Below, one piece after another: positions 8,355 to 17,283 of a stretch of 64,000 bases of DNA. Within the stretch, counting starts at the first letter, position 1. The number at the start of each line of letters is the position of its first letter. The position numbers were made by a program, and so were the translations under genes. Source of the DNA: Flavobacterium sp. Root420 (GTDB lineage Bacteria; Bacteroidota; Bacteroidia; Flavobacteriales; Flavobacteriaceae); assembly GCF_001427905.1 (NCBI RefSeq), contig NZ_LMEF01000029.1, positions 503,303 through 567,302 of the forward strand, given 5' to 3'. Under the pieces are notes generated by a model that was not told the DNA's origin, did not search any database, and was given only the letters and a program-made list of their open reading frames with translations.

Positions 8355-8368
8355 GGTAACCGGTTACC
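8355..8368. promoter_or_regulatory. Palindromic operator, likely HxlR binding site
   Basis: GGTAACCGGTTACC is a perfect 14-bp palindrome between the divergent hxlR and oxidoreductase genes. It lies 15 bp before the hxlR start, just downstream of the predicted hxlR promoter box, where a bound dimer would block its own transcription. Confidence 0.6.
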
Positions 8369-8384
8369 TGGAATTAACCCATAA

Positions 8385-8392
8385 CAAAAATA
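8385..8392 (-). promoter_or_regulatory. TAnnTTTG promoter box for hxlR
   Basis: Read on the minus strand this is TATTTTTG, an exact match to TAnnTTTG. It lies 45 bp before the hxlR start and places the operator palindrome shortly after the transcription start. Confidence 0.5.
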
Positions 8393-8406
8393 ACACATAG
8401 CAGCTA

Positions 8407-8414
8407 TACTTTTG
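8407..8414 (+). promoter_or_regulatory. TAnnTTTG promoter box for the oxidoreductase gene
   Basis: TACTTTTG is an exact match to the -7 consensus and ends 18 bp before the chosen ATG at 8433. It argues against an upstream TTG start at 8412, which would fall inside the box. Confidence 0.55.
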
Positions 8415-8432
8415 TATAATAAAACAATAAAA

Positions 8433-9431
8433 ATGAAAGCAATTGTATTACAGGAAAATTGGGAATTTAGGCTTGAAGATCTAGAAATTCCACAACCTGA
8501 AGCGTATCAGATTCAGGTAAAAATTATCGCTTCGGGGTTTAATCCCATTGATTATCAAATGACTGAAGACCGCTCAGAAAGAAAGCTTTTGCGTTCTTCG
8601 ATTCTGGGGCGGGAGTTCTCTGGAATTGTATCAAAAATTGGCCAAAAAGTGACCAATTTCAAAGTAGGAGATCCTGTTTTCTGTGGATCCGGAAGTATGG
8701 GGTCTAACGGAACTTACGCGGAATATATTTGTATCCCCCAGGAAATTGCAATACATAAACCTGCGACTATTTCTTTTGAACAGGCCGCAGCAATTCCCTC
8801 ATCAGGTCTTACGGCATTGCAGTGCTTTAACCGAATGAATGCCAATTTGTATGATTCGATATTAATTATGGGCGCCGCAGGTGGAGTAGGCAGCATGCTG
8901 GTAAAAATATTGACTGCAAATGGCTATAAAAACATTGTGGTTACCGCGGGAAATGAAAATAGTATTACTTCCTTACTTAATCTTGGTGTAAAAGCGGAAA
9001 ACATCATTAATTATAGAAAAGAAGAAATCTATAAAACAGCACTTTCCTTAAATGAAAATAAAAACTTTGATTTTGTTGTGGACCTGGTAGGAGATAGTAC
9101 GGCAGAAATTGGAGCCAGACTTTTAAAAACAAATGGCGTTTATGTAGATGTGACTAATCTTTCTACGCCCGAGTCGTCTGGAATTCTTTTTAGTAAAGGG
9201 GCCACAATCTTAAATATATCCAATTATGTGTATGGATTTGAAAAGCGATATGATTATTATAAAAATGGATTAAATCAATTAAGGCTACTGTTGCAGAATA
9301 AAATAATCGCTCCACCTGCCATTAAAATAGTCGGAAATTTAGAAATTTCTACCGTTACAAAGGCGCATACACTATTGCGTGAAAATAAAACACAAGGAGA
9401 AAAATTAATAATGCAAATTGCTATAATATGA
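8433..9431 (+). CDS. Zinc-independent alcohol dehydrogenase / quinone oxidoreductase (MDR superfamily)
   Basis: A 332-residue NADPH-dependent medium-chain oxidoreductase. The N-terminal GroES-like domain holds FNPIDYQ and LGREFSGIV blocks and lacks the zinc-binding cysteines of true alcohol dehydrogenases. The Rossmann domain has the MGAAGGVGSM nucleotide motif (about 147-156). It fits the QOR/zeta-crystallin branch, which reduces quinones or enones. I set the start at 8433 (MKAIVLQ) because the promoter box lies just before it. It is divergent from hxlR, a common pairing in which the regulator senses the compounds that the enzyme removes. Confidence 0.82.
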   Translation: MKAIVLQENWEFRLEDLEIPQPEAYQIQVKIIASGFNPIDYQMTEDRSERKLLRSSILGREFSGIVSKIGQKVTNFKVGDPVFCGSGSMGSNGTYAEYICIPQEIAIHKPATISFEQAAAIPSSGLTALQCFNRMNANLYDSILIMGAAGGVGSMLVKILTANGYKNIVVTAGNENSITSLLNLGVKAENIINYRKEEIYKTALSLNENKNFDFVVDLVGDSTAEIGARLLKTNGVYVDVTNLSTPESSGILFSKGATILNISNYVYGFEKRYDYYKNGLNQLRLLLQNKIIAPPAIKIVGNLEISTVTKAHTLLRENKTQGEKLIMQIAII

Positions 9432-9811
9432 AAATAATTGCAAGACTCATTCTAAGTGATAGGCCGTTTTTTTTATATACTATAGTTTGCGGTGTTAAAC
9501 AGAAACAGCTCTTCACTCATTTTCTTAATAAAAAAAAGAATTGTTCAAAATACCTCCAAATAAATGATTTTTCTGCCTCTTATTTAACTAATAATTTGCT
9601 TTTTATCAACTATGATGTTTGTCATTGTTTTTGACTTATCTTTTTATTGGGATAATTTTATTTGTTAACTTTTCTATGTTTTTGAATTTTTAAATAGTTT
9701 ATTTACAGTTATTTAGGTGTTAATTTTTGTAAACTTTTTAGAATCAATTTTTTTAATAGTTTATTTATTTTTAAATTTACGTTATCAAAATCACTTCTAA
9801 ATTTCAGCATC
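9432..9811. other. AT-rich gap upstream of ribonucleotide reductase
   Basis: No convincing gene. A possible 68-codon frame at 9428-9634 is of unusual composition and matches nothing I know. A TAAATTTA box (9772-9779, one mismatch to TAnnTTTG) 32 bp before the nrdJ start is the best promoter candidate. I see no cobalamin riboswitch core, although the enzyme uses adenosylcobalamin. Confidence 0.5.
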
Positions 9812-12367
9812 ATGGATAAAACACGGACCCCGAAAAGCACCAGAAAAGTTTACACTCAAAATGAAGTTATGCAGGCATCTTTGGCTTATTTCAAAGGGGA
9901 TAGTCTTGCCGCTACGGTTTGGATAAGTAAATACGCACTTAAAGACTCTCAAGGAAATATTTTTGAAAAATCACCTGATGATATGCACCGTCGTATCGCC
10001 GCTGAAATTGCCAGAATTGAATCGAAATATGCAAATCCACTTTCAGAAGAGGAAGTTTTTAATCTGATAAAAGATTTTAAATATTTGGTTCCGCAGGGAA
10101 GCCCGATGACGGGAATTGGGAATCCGTTCCAGGTGGCCTCTTTATCGAATTGTTTTGTAATTGGCAATGACGATTCTGATTCCTATGGCGGAATCATGAA
10201 AATCGATCAGGAACAGGTGCAGTTAATGAAACGAAGAGGGGGAGTGGGGCATGATCTTTCGCACATTCGCCCAAAAGGTTCTCCGGTTAAAAACTCGGCC
10301 CTGAGCTCTACCGGACTGGTTCCCTTTATGGAGCGTTATTCGAATTCAACCCGCGAGGTGGCGCAAGACGGGCGCCGTGGCGCTTTAATGCTATCGGTTT
10401 CGATTAATCATCCGGATGCTTCCGATTTTATTGATGCCAAAATGGATCAGGGAAAAGTAACCGGTGCCAATGTATCGGTTCGTATTGATGATGCTTTTAT
10501 GAAAGCAGTGAAGTCTGATTCGGTTTACACGCAGAAATACCCAATTTTTAGTGACAATCCGTTATATACTAAAGAAATTAAGGCTAAAGAATTGTGGGGT
10601 AAAATTATTCACAATGCCTGGAAATCGGCAGAACCTGGAATCTTGTTTTGGGACACCATCATCAATGAATCCTTGCCGGATTGTTATGCCGATTTGGGTT
10701 ACAAAACATTGTCAACAAATCCGTGCGGGGAAATCCCGCTTTGCGCTTACGATTCCTGCCGTTTGCTGGCCATCAATTTACTTTCCTATGTAAAGGAACC
10801 TTTTACAAAAAAGGCTTCTTTTGATTTTGATCTCTTCAAAAAACATGTTGCAGCAGCTCAAAGGGTAATGGATGATATTATTGATTTGGAATTAGAAAAA
10901 ATTGATTCTATTTTAGAAAAAATCAATGCTGATCCGGAAAATGAAGAAATAAAACGTGTAGAGAAAAATCTTTGGTTAAATATTCAACATAAAGCCAATG
11001 AAGGTCGCAGAACCGGTATCGGGATTACTGCAGAAGGCGATATGCTGGCAGCTTTAGGCCTGCGCTATGGAAGCCAAGAAGGTATTGAATTCTCAGAAAA
11101 GATTCAAAAAACATTGGCGATTGAAGCGTATCGCGGATCGGTAAATTTGGCCAGAGAACGAGGAGCTTTTGCGATTTATGATTCAGAAAGAGAAAAAAAT
11201 AATCCGTTTGTACTTCGTTTAAAAGAAGCAGACAGTGAATTGTATTATCAAATGCAAGAGCACGGACGCCGCAATATTGCCTTGCTTACCATTGCGCCAA
11301 CGGGAACAACGAGTTTAATGACACAAACAACATCGGGAATCGAACCTGTTTTCCTGCCAGTTTATAAACGCAGAAGAAAGGTAAACCCGAATGATAAAGA
11401 CACCCGGGTTGATTTTGTGGATGAAGTGGGAGACAGCTGGGAAGAATATGTAGTTTTTCATCACCGTTTTAAAGAATGGATGTTGATAAATGGTTTTGAT
11501 GTGACCAAAAATTACAGTCAGGAAGAAATGGACCAATTAGTTGAAAAATCACCTTATTATAAAGCAACAAGCAATGATATCGACTGGCTGAGCAAAGTGC
11601 GTATGCAGGGCAGAATTCAAAAATGGGTAGATCATTCTATTTCGGTTACCATTAATGTACCCAATGATACACCAGAAGAAATGGTTAATCAATTGTACAT
11701 GAAAGCCTGGGAAGCGGGTTGTAAAGGGGTAACGGTTTATCGTGACGGTTCGCGTTCGGGTGTTTTGATTTCGAATTCAGAAAAAAAAGAAGAAGTTAAA
11801 GAAGTACAATTAGGCGCGTTCCCAACAAAGCGCCCACAAGTATTAGAAGCTGACGTGGTTCGTTTTCAGAACAGTAAAGACAAATGGATTGCTTTTATTG
11901 GCTTGATTGAGGGCAAACCGTATGAAATTTTCACCGGTCTTGTTGATGACGAAGACGGAATCCTGATTCCGCGTTGGGTTACGGACGGATTGATTATTAA
12001 AAATAAAAATGATGCCGGCATGACCCGTTACGACTTTCAATATAAAAATACCAGAGGTTACAAAACCACGATCGAAGGACTTTCGCATAAATTTAATCCG
12101 GAATATTGGAATTACGCCAAGCTGATTTCAAGCACTTTAAGACACGGAATGCCAATTGATAAAGTGGTAGAATTGGTAGGCAGCCTGCAACTAGACAATG
12201 AATCAATCAATACCTGGAAAAACGGTGTGGCACGCGCACTGAAGCGTTATATTGTAGATGGAACGGAAGCGCACGGGCAAAAATGCAGTAATTGTAACTC
12301 TGAAAATTTGATTTATCAGGAAGGTTGTCTGACCTGCAATGATTGTGGATCATCTAAATGTGGATAG
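9812..12367 (+). CDS. nrdJ: Adenosylcobalamin-dependent (class II) ribonucleotide reductase
   Basis: An 851-residue class II reductase that makes deoxyribonucleotides using a B12 radical, so it needs no oxygen. Visible family blocks are the N-terminal GSPMTGIGNPFQ segment (about 96-107), LSNCFVIG with the first redox cysteine, the radical-site NPCGEIPL (N303-C305-E307), and APTGTTSLMTQTTSGIEPVF (about 497-516). The last 27 residues carry six cysteines in CxxC pairs, a zinc-ribbon-like tail holding the re-reduction thiols. It is a single gene ended by a strong hairpin. Flavobacteria commonly keep a class I enzyme elsewhere; this window has none. Confidence 0.92.
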   Translation: MDKTRTPKSTRKVYTQNEVMQASLAYFKGDSLAATVWISKYALKDSQGNIFEKSPDDMHRRIAAEIARIESKYANPLSEEEVFNLIKDFKYLVPQGSPMTGIGNPFQVASLSNCFVIGNDDSDSYGGIMKIDQEQVQLMKRRGGVGHDLSHIRPKGSPVKNSALSSTGLVPFMERYSNSTREVAQDGRRGALMLSVSINHPDASDFIDAKMDQGKVTGANVSVRIDDAFMKAVKSDSVYTQKYPIFSDNPLYTKEIKAKELWGKIIHNAWKSAEPGILFWDTIINESLPDCYADLGYKTLSTNPCGEIPLCAYDSCRLLAINLLSYVKEPFTKKASFDFDLFKKHVAAAQRVMDDIIDLELEKIDSILEKINADPENEEIKRVEKNLWLNIQHKANEGRRTGIGITAEGDMLAALGLRYGSQEGIEFSEKIQKTLAIEAYRGSVNLARERGAFAIYDSEREKNNPFVLRLKEADSELYYQMQEHGRRNIALLTIAPTGTTSLMTQTTSGIEPVFLPVYKRRRKVNPNDKDTRVDFVDEVGDSWEEYVVFHHRFKEWMLINGFDVTKNYSQEEMDQLVEKSPYYKATSNDIDWLSKVRMQGRIQKWVDHSISVTINVPNDTPEEMVNQLYMKAWEAGCKGVTVYRDGSRSGVLISNSEKKEEVKEVQLGAFPTKRPQVLEADVVRFQNSKDKWIAFIGLIEGKPYEIFTGLVDDEDGILIPRWVTDGLIIKNKNDAGMTRYDFQYKNTRGYKTTIEGLSHKFNPEYWNYAKLISSTLRHGMPIDKVVELVGSLQLDNESINTWKNGVARALKRYIVDGTEAHGQKCSNCNSENLIYQEGCLTCNDCGSSKCG

Positions 12368-12390
12368 TATTTAATTTTGAAGTCCATTAT

Positions 12391-12427
12391 AAAAATGCCT
12401 GCATAGAATTTATGCAGGCATTTTTAT
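12391..12427. terminator. Strong terminator after nrdJ
   Basis: A perfect 15-bp stem (12391-12405 with 12411-12425) and 5-base loop. A-rich and T-rich ends make it active on either strand. It sits 24 bp after the nrdJ stop and insulates PUL 1. Confidence 0.9.
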
Positions 12428-12572
12428 ACGTATAGCTTTATTAAAAATACGGATTAAGGGTAAAATCTTATAAGTAAAGAAGTATATTAATTTTTATATG
12501 CTAATTTTTATGAAATATCTATAAAATTAACTTATAATTGTACCTTTTACACCAAGCAAAAAAACATTTATT

Positions 12573-15500
12573 TTGAGGTATTTTGTTTTACATCTTCTTT
12601 TTTTAATAGGTTTTTCTTCTGTAGGTTTTACACAAGATAATCCCATAAAATTTCTTGATATTTCTGATGGTCTGTCAAATAATTCGGTAACCACTATTTT
12701 TCAGGACAGCGATGGTTATCTTTGGTTTGGAACTTATGACGGATTGAACCGCTATGATGGTTATAATTTCAAAGTTTTCCGCAACAGAATCAACGATAAA
12801 AAATCATTACTTTTTAATACGATTTATAGTATCGAGGGTGATTCCCGAAAAAACATTTGGGTTGGCGGTTCAAACGGAATTTGCATTTACAGTAAAACGA
12901 CCGCGACATTTCATCCTGTAGAATATACGCTGCGAAACAAAAAGCCAAAAATATTAAAAGACATTATTCACCAGACGCAATCTGTGTCTGAGAATTTGGT
13001 TTTAGTAGCTTCTCAGAATTTGGGTTTAATTGCTTTTGAGAACGGTTCTTTTCTCGGAAAACAAATTCCCCTTAAAGTTATGGGCAATAACAGTATTGAT
13101 AATTACGATGCAATTGCCCTTCAGGACGATAAAAAAAAAGGACATTGCTGGGTTCATGTGCGAAATATTGGAATCTGCAGTTACAATTACAAATCAAAAA
13201 CCTTAAAAGTAGTTTTTCCGTTTTCTAAAGAAGTAAAATCTATGAAATTGGCTTCTGACGGAAATCTTTGGTTGGGAACCGATGAAGGTATTTTTCTCTT
13301 TAATACCAAATCAGAAGCTCTTTCAGATAATTATTTTTCGAATAAATGTAGTGTTACCGATATTCTTCTGGATAAAAAAAAGGAGATCTGGATCACTACA
13401 GACGGTTGTGGCATTTATAAAATCATCGCAGCAAATAAAAAAGCGATTCCCTACAACATGGTAAATGATGTGCAGCTGGCCAAAAGCAACTCGGTTTGGA
13501 GTTTATATGAAGACAAAGCAGGAAATAAATGGTTTGGTTCTTTGCGCGGTGGTATAAGTATGCTCAGCAGCACGCCCAAGTACTTTAAAAACATTCGTTA
13601 CAACGCTACAAATCCGGCAGAGAATTTTATTTTATCTTTTTGTGAAGATGAAAAGAAAAATTTATGGGTTGGCACAGATGGTGCAGGTTTGAAATACTGG
13701 AACCGAAAAACCAATACATACAGTAATTACGGCAATAAGCTTTCAAGTCCCTTTATCACCGGAATTGTACGTGATAATAACAATGATATTTGGCTCTCAA
13801 CATGGAATGGCGGGATGAATAAAATCAATCCAAAAAACAATTCGGTTACGCAATATTCTTGTTTTAACCCTTTTACCAAACAAATCGAGAAGAAAATTTG
13901 GCTGGTTTACAAAGATTCAAAAGCAAATATTTGGGCCAGTGCTACAAACGAGGGTTCATTGTATCTTTTTGACAGGGCTAAAAACAGTTTTGTTCTCTTT
14001 GATAAGTCAATTACCAATTTGCAAAGTTTGACCCAAACGAGTGACGGAAAGCTCTGGGGCGGAAATTATACAAGTTTGTTTTCTTTGGAAAAAAATACCA
14101 GAAAAATCACTAAAACAAATATAGGGAATCCTATAAGATGCATTCATGAAGACAGAGACAGAAATCTGTGGTTGGGAACCCAGGAAGGCGGATTACTATT
14201 GTTTGACAGAAGAACCAATACTTTTAAAAGACTGACTACCGATGATGGTTTGCCCTCCAATACGATTTTAAGAATGCTCGAAGATAAAGAAGGTAATTTG
14301 TGGATGAGTACCTATAATGGCGTTTGCCGGTTTGATAAAAAAAGAAAAACGTTCCGTAATTTCTCTGTAAATGATGGCCTGCAAAGCAATCAGTTTAGTT
14401 TTAATGCCGGAATTAAATTATCGACAGGCGAGTTTCTCTTTGGGGGAATTAATGGTTTTAATATATTTTTCCCCGAAGCAATCAAAGGATTCAACCAACA
14501 AAATAATTTACTGCTCACAGATTTCTACGTAAACAATCAGCCGATCGAAGAAAGTAAAAACGATTTGGTTTCTGAATGGGAATCGGGTAAAATAAAGGAA
14601 GTAAGCCTGCCTTATGATCAGACCACTTTATCCCTTGAGTTTGTTGCCCTGGATTACAATAATGCTGACAAAATTAATTATGCCTATTATTTAGAAGGCT
14701 GGGATGCCCAATGGAATTATGTGGGTCAGGCCCGAAAAGCAAATTATGCCAGATTAACCGAGGGAAAATATACTTTTAAAGTAAAAACCACCAATTTTAA
14801 AGGTGGATGGAATAAAGAAATAAGTCTTGTAACAATCGAAATTTTACCACCGTGGTACAGAACCTGGTGGGCCTATACTTTGTATTTATTGGCTCTGGCA
14901 GGAATTCTTTTTGCCTATTTGGAATATCATAAAAATAAGGAGAAACTAAAATATAAAGTAAAAATAGCCGAGCTGGAAAGCAAGAAAGAAAAGGAAGTTG
15001 CCGAGAAACAATCCTCGATGTTTACCTATATCTCGCACGAGTTTAGAACGCCGCTTTCACTGATCATAAATCCGCTGAAAAAGGCCGTTCAGAAAGAAAG
15101 TGTTCAAAACGGTTCTTCGGGAAGTGATCTGGCCATTGCACACCGAAATGCCCGCAGGCTTTTGAGTCTGGTGGATCAGTTGCTTCTTTTCCGTAAAGCC
15201 GAAAATGATGCTGATTCCCTCAGATTATCAAATATAAATGTAAATAACCTTTGCAATGAAGTATATCAATGCTTCGTGAATCAGGCAAAGGAAAAAAATA
15301 TTACCTATAAATTCGATATTCCACAACATGATATTGAAATTATTGGCGATTATGAAAAAATAGAAATTTCCTTGTTTAATTTAATGTCAAATGCCTTTAA
15401 ATACACACCAGTTGGAGGAGAAATTAATCTGAAGCTTTCTGAAAATGAAAATGAAGTTATCTTAGCAATTTCTGATAATGGTGATGGAATTGAAAAGAAG

Positions 15501-16619
15501 GATATTGATGTTATATTCGAAAAATTCAAACAGATCAATTCAAAAGTTTCCGTTGGGACAGGTTTTGGAATTGGACTCTATATTGTGAAATATTTTGTTG
15601 ACAAACATAAAGGAACAGTAAGCTGCAGCAGTGAAGTAGGAAAAGGAAGCACTTTTACATTGGCATTTCTGAAAGGAAACCGTCATTTTGAAGATATTGA
15701 AATTACTGATGTTGTGGCTAAAAGAAGTCAGTTGTTTGATGAACTTATCATTGATGATTCAGAAGAAAACAGCCCGTCTTTAAATAATATGGTTTTAGAA
15801 AGTGATTTTCAGAAAATCATGCTTACTGATAAACGTACGGTTTTAATAATAGATGATAATGCAGAGATCAGGGCTTATCTGATCAAATTATTCTCGGAAA
15901 ACTATATTGTTTATAATGCTGAAAATGGAGAAGAGGGATTGAAGCTGACCAAAAAGCATATGCCGGATCTGGTCATCAGCGATATCACGATGGAACATAT
16001 GGATGGTCTGGAATTATGCCGAAAAATAAAAGAAAACGACAGTTTATCTCATATTCCGGTTATTTTATTGACGGCCTCCAAAAACCCGGAAACACATTTA
16101 CAGGGAATTACAGATGGTGCCGATGATTATATTACAAAACCTTTTGATGATGATATACTCCTGGCACGTGTGGAGTCATTATTGCGAAACAGAAGCAATT
16201 TGCGTACTTATTTCCTGGACAGTATAACACTTAGGGAAAACTCGCAAAAAGTTCCGGTTGAATACCAGGAAATCCTGAAAAAGTGTATTGATATTGTCGA
16301 GGCCAATATTCATAAAAAAGATTTTACGATTAAGAATTTTGCACTCGAAATGGGAATGAGCCATAGAACACTTTATACCAAAATAAAGATCATTTCAGGC
16401 CAGACTTTAAATGCTTTTATCCGTTCGCTAAGAATTAGAAGAGCGGCAATGTTAATGCTCACAGAAGATATGAATATTGCCCAAGCAAGTGCAGAAGTTG
16501 GTTTTGAAGATCCAAAATATTTCAGGCAACAGTTCGTAAAGCTCTTCGGAATGACGCCTTCAGAATACATCAAAAAGTATAAGAATTCATTTAATTCTGA
16601 CCTGAATATCATCAAATAA
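12573..16619 (+). CDS. Hybrid two-component sensor/regulator (HTCS) of PUL 1
   Basis: A 1348-residue one-protein two-component system. A signal peptide (1-20) is followed by about 14 periplasmic propeller repeats of the WFGTYDGLNRYDG type (about 25-680), a Y_Y_Y domain (about 690-760) and one membrane helix (about 768-790). The cytoplasmic part has a HisKA domain with SHEFRTP (H822), a HATPase domain (DNGDGIE and GFGIGLYIV boxes), a receiver domain with phospho-acceptor D1137 (ISDITMEHMDG) and an AraC-type DNA-binding domain at the end. It should sense an oligosaccharide in the periplasm and switch on the SusCD operon downstream. The only plausible start is TTG at 12573; TACCTTTT at 12541-12548 is a near match to the -7 box. 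Confidence 0.93.
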   Translation: MRYFVLHLLFLIGFSSVGFTQDNPIKFLDISDGLSNNSVTTIFQDSDGYLWFGTYDGLNRYDGYNFKVFRNRINDKKSLLFNTIYSIEGDSRKNIWVGGSNGICIYSKTTATFHPVEYTLRNKKPKILKDIIHQTQSVSENLVLVASQNLGLIAFENGSFLGKQIPLKVMGNNSIDNYDAIALQDDKKKGHCWVHVRNIGICSYNYKSKTLKVVFPFSKEVKSMKLASDGNLWLGTDEGIFLFNTKSEALSDNYFSNKCSVTDILLDKKKEIWITTDGCGIYKIIAANKKAIPYNMVNDVQLAKSNSVWSLYEDKAGNKWFGSLRGGISMLSSTPKYFKNIRYNATNPAENFILSFCEDEKKNLWVGTDGAGLKYWNRKTNTYSNYGNKLSSPFITGIVRDNNNDIWLSTWNGGMNKINPKNNSVTQYSCFNPFTKQIEKKIWLVYKDSKANIWASATNEGSLYLFDRAKNSFVLFDKSITNLQSLTQTSDGKLWGGNYTSLFSLEKNTRKITKTNIGNPIRCIHEDRDRNLWLGTQEGGLLLFDRRTNTFKRLTTDDGLPSNTILRMLEDKEGNLWMSTYNGVCRFDKKRKTFRNFSVNDGLQSNQFSFNAGIKLSTGEFLFGGINGFNIFFPEAIKGFNQQNNLLLTDFYVNNQPIEESKNDLVSEWESGKIKEVSLPYDQTTLSLEFVALDYNNADKINYAYYLEGWDAQWNYVGQARKANYARLTEGKYTFKVKTTNFKGGWNKEISLVTIEILPPWYRTWWAYTLYLLALAGILFAYLEYHKNKEKLKYKVKIAELESKKEKEVAEKQSSMFTYISHEFRTPLSLIINPLKKAVQKESVQNGSSGSDLAIAHRNARRLLSLVDQLLLFRKAENDADSLRLSNINVNNLCNEVYQCFVNQAKEKNITYKFDIPQHDIEIIGDYEKIEISLFNLMSNAFKYTPVGGEINLKLSENENEVILAISDNGDGIEKKDIDVIFEKFKQINSKVSVGTGFGIGLYIVKYFVDKHKGTVSCSSEVGKGSTFTLAFLKGNRHFEDIEITDVVAKRSQLFDELIIDDSEENSPSLNNMVLESDFQKIMLTDKRTVLIIDDNAEIRAYLIKLFSENYIVYNAENGEEGLKLTKKHMPDLVISDITMEHMDGLELCRKIKENDSLSHIPVILLTASKNPETHLQGITDGADDYITKPFDDDILLARVESLLRNRSNLRTYFLDSITLRENSQKVPVEYQEILKKCIDIVEANIHKKDFTIKNFALEMGMSHRTLYTKIKIISGQTLNAFIRSLRIRRAAMLMLTEDMNIAQASAEVGFEDPKYFRQQFVKLFGMTPSEYIKKYKNSFNSDLNIIK

Positions 16620-16803
16620 GTATCACATAGACTTTTGTTTTTTGAAAACTCTTTTGCTTTTTGTGCAGAAGAGTACAAATCTTTGAAAAAAATCAAACGT
16701 TTTAGTTGTAAATTGAAGATTATTTAATAATTGCGAATTTTTTAAAAATACACTGTTATTTTTTTATACTTGTTAATTTTAAATCAAAAATAATAGTTAA
16801 TTG

Positions 16804-16842
16804 CCATTTTGACCTCCTTTTTTTTCCATTTTACCCCTCCTT
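16804..16842 (+). promoter_or_regulatory. Tandem direct repeats, candidate HTCS operator
   Basis: CCATTTTGACCTCCTT (16804-16819) and CCATTTTACCCCTCCTT (16826-16842) are direct repeats with a 22-bp period, close to two helical turns. AraC-type domains often bind such paired same-face sites. They stand out as C-rich words in T-rich DNA, 440 bp before the first PUL gene and 185 bp after the sensor gene. Confidence 0.45.
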
Positions 16843-17007
16843 AGAAGTGTGGAATACATATTTCTTTGCACTTATAGTAATGGTTTTAAGTTGTTACTGT
16901 GTAATGAATTAAGTGTTTGTTTTTTTTGGTAAGTTTTTGATCTGTTTAAAGAACTGAGCCTTCTTTAAGATAAGATAGTAAGTGTTAGTTTTACGTATAA
17001 CTTATCG

Positions 17008-17031
17008 ACCCGCAGTTTAAAAATTGCGGGT
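17008..17031 (+). other. Leader hairpin
   Basis: ACCCGCA (17008-17014) pairs with TGCGGGT (17025-17031) around a 10-base loop. An A-rich tract rather than a T-tract follows, so it is a weak terminator. It may be an attenuator or a 5' structure in the PUL 1 leader. Confidence 0.4.
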
Positions 17032-17126
17032 TTAAAAATAAAAAATAAAAACTTTTTGTATTGAGAATCATCAATACGTTTAGAGAAAAAAATAAAAACA
17101 AAGAATATTAACCAAACTTTACTAGA

Positions 17127-17246
17127 ATGACAAAAACCACGCGATTACCTTTTGATTGTCTTATTTCTTTATCAGGAGAAAGACAATTTAGATTCTCTTC
17201 AAAAATGAGTATATCTCATCTTCAACAACAATTTTTTTTAGCATAA
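17127..17246 (+). CDS. Possible 39-residue leader peptide upstream of the SusE-like gene
   Basis: An ATG at 17127 opens a 39-codon frame ending in TAA at 17244-17246, 37 bp before the first PUL gene. The peptide starts MTKTTRLPFDCLISLSGERQ and ends in a glutamine- and phenylalanine-rich tail. It has no signal or membrane helix. An 8-bp inverted repeat (ATTGTCTT 17155-17162 with AAGACAAT 17180-17187) and a small ATGAG/CTCAT hairpin lie inside the frame, so translation would melt RNA structure in the leader. It could be a regulatory leader peptide, or a chance frame. No family known to me. Confidence 0.35.
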   Translation: MTKTTRLPFDCLISLSGERQFRFSSKMSISHLQQQFFLA

Positions 17247-17283
17247 CAACAATCTAACTAACCTAACCTTAAAATTAAAAGAA

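Larger units (their letters stand above)
16620..17126. other. Control region and 5' leader of PUL 1
   Basis: About 500 bases of AT-rich DNA between the HTCS stop and the leader reading frame. It holds no gene of usual size. It contains the tandem CCATTTT-n-ACC-CTCCTT repeats and a 7-bp hairpin, both listed separately. No exact TAnnTTTG box was found; TATACTTG (16776-16783) is a one-mismatch candidate just upstream of the tandem repeats, which would place the repeats inside the transcript. Confidence 0.5.

Noticed and set aside
9428..9634. 68-codon frame overlapping the end of the oxidoreductase gene
   Set aside because: Composition is that of AT-rich non-coding DNA, with no domain or helix pattern, and it runs into the promoter side of nrdJ.
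16999..17040. Leader hairpin as a true terminator of the HTCS gene
   Set aside because: The following tract is A-rich rather than T-rich, and it lies 390 bp after the stop; kept only as a leader structure.
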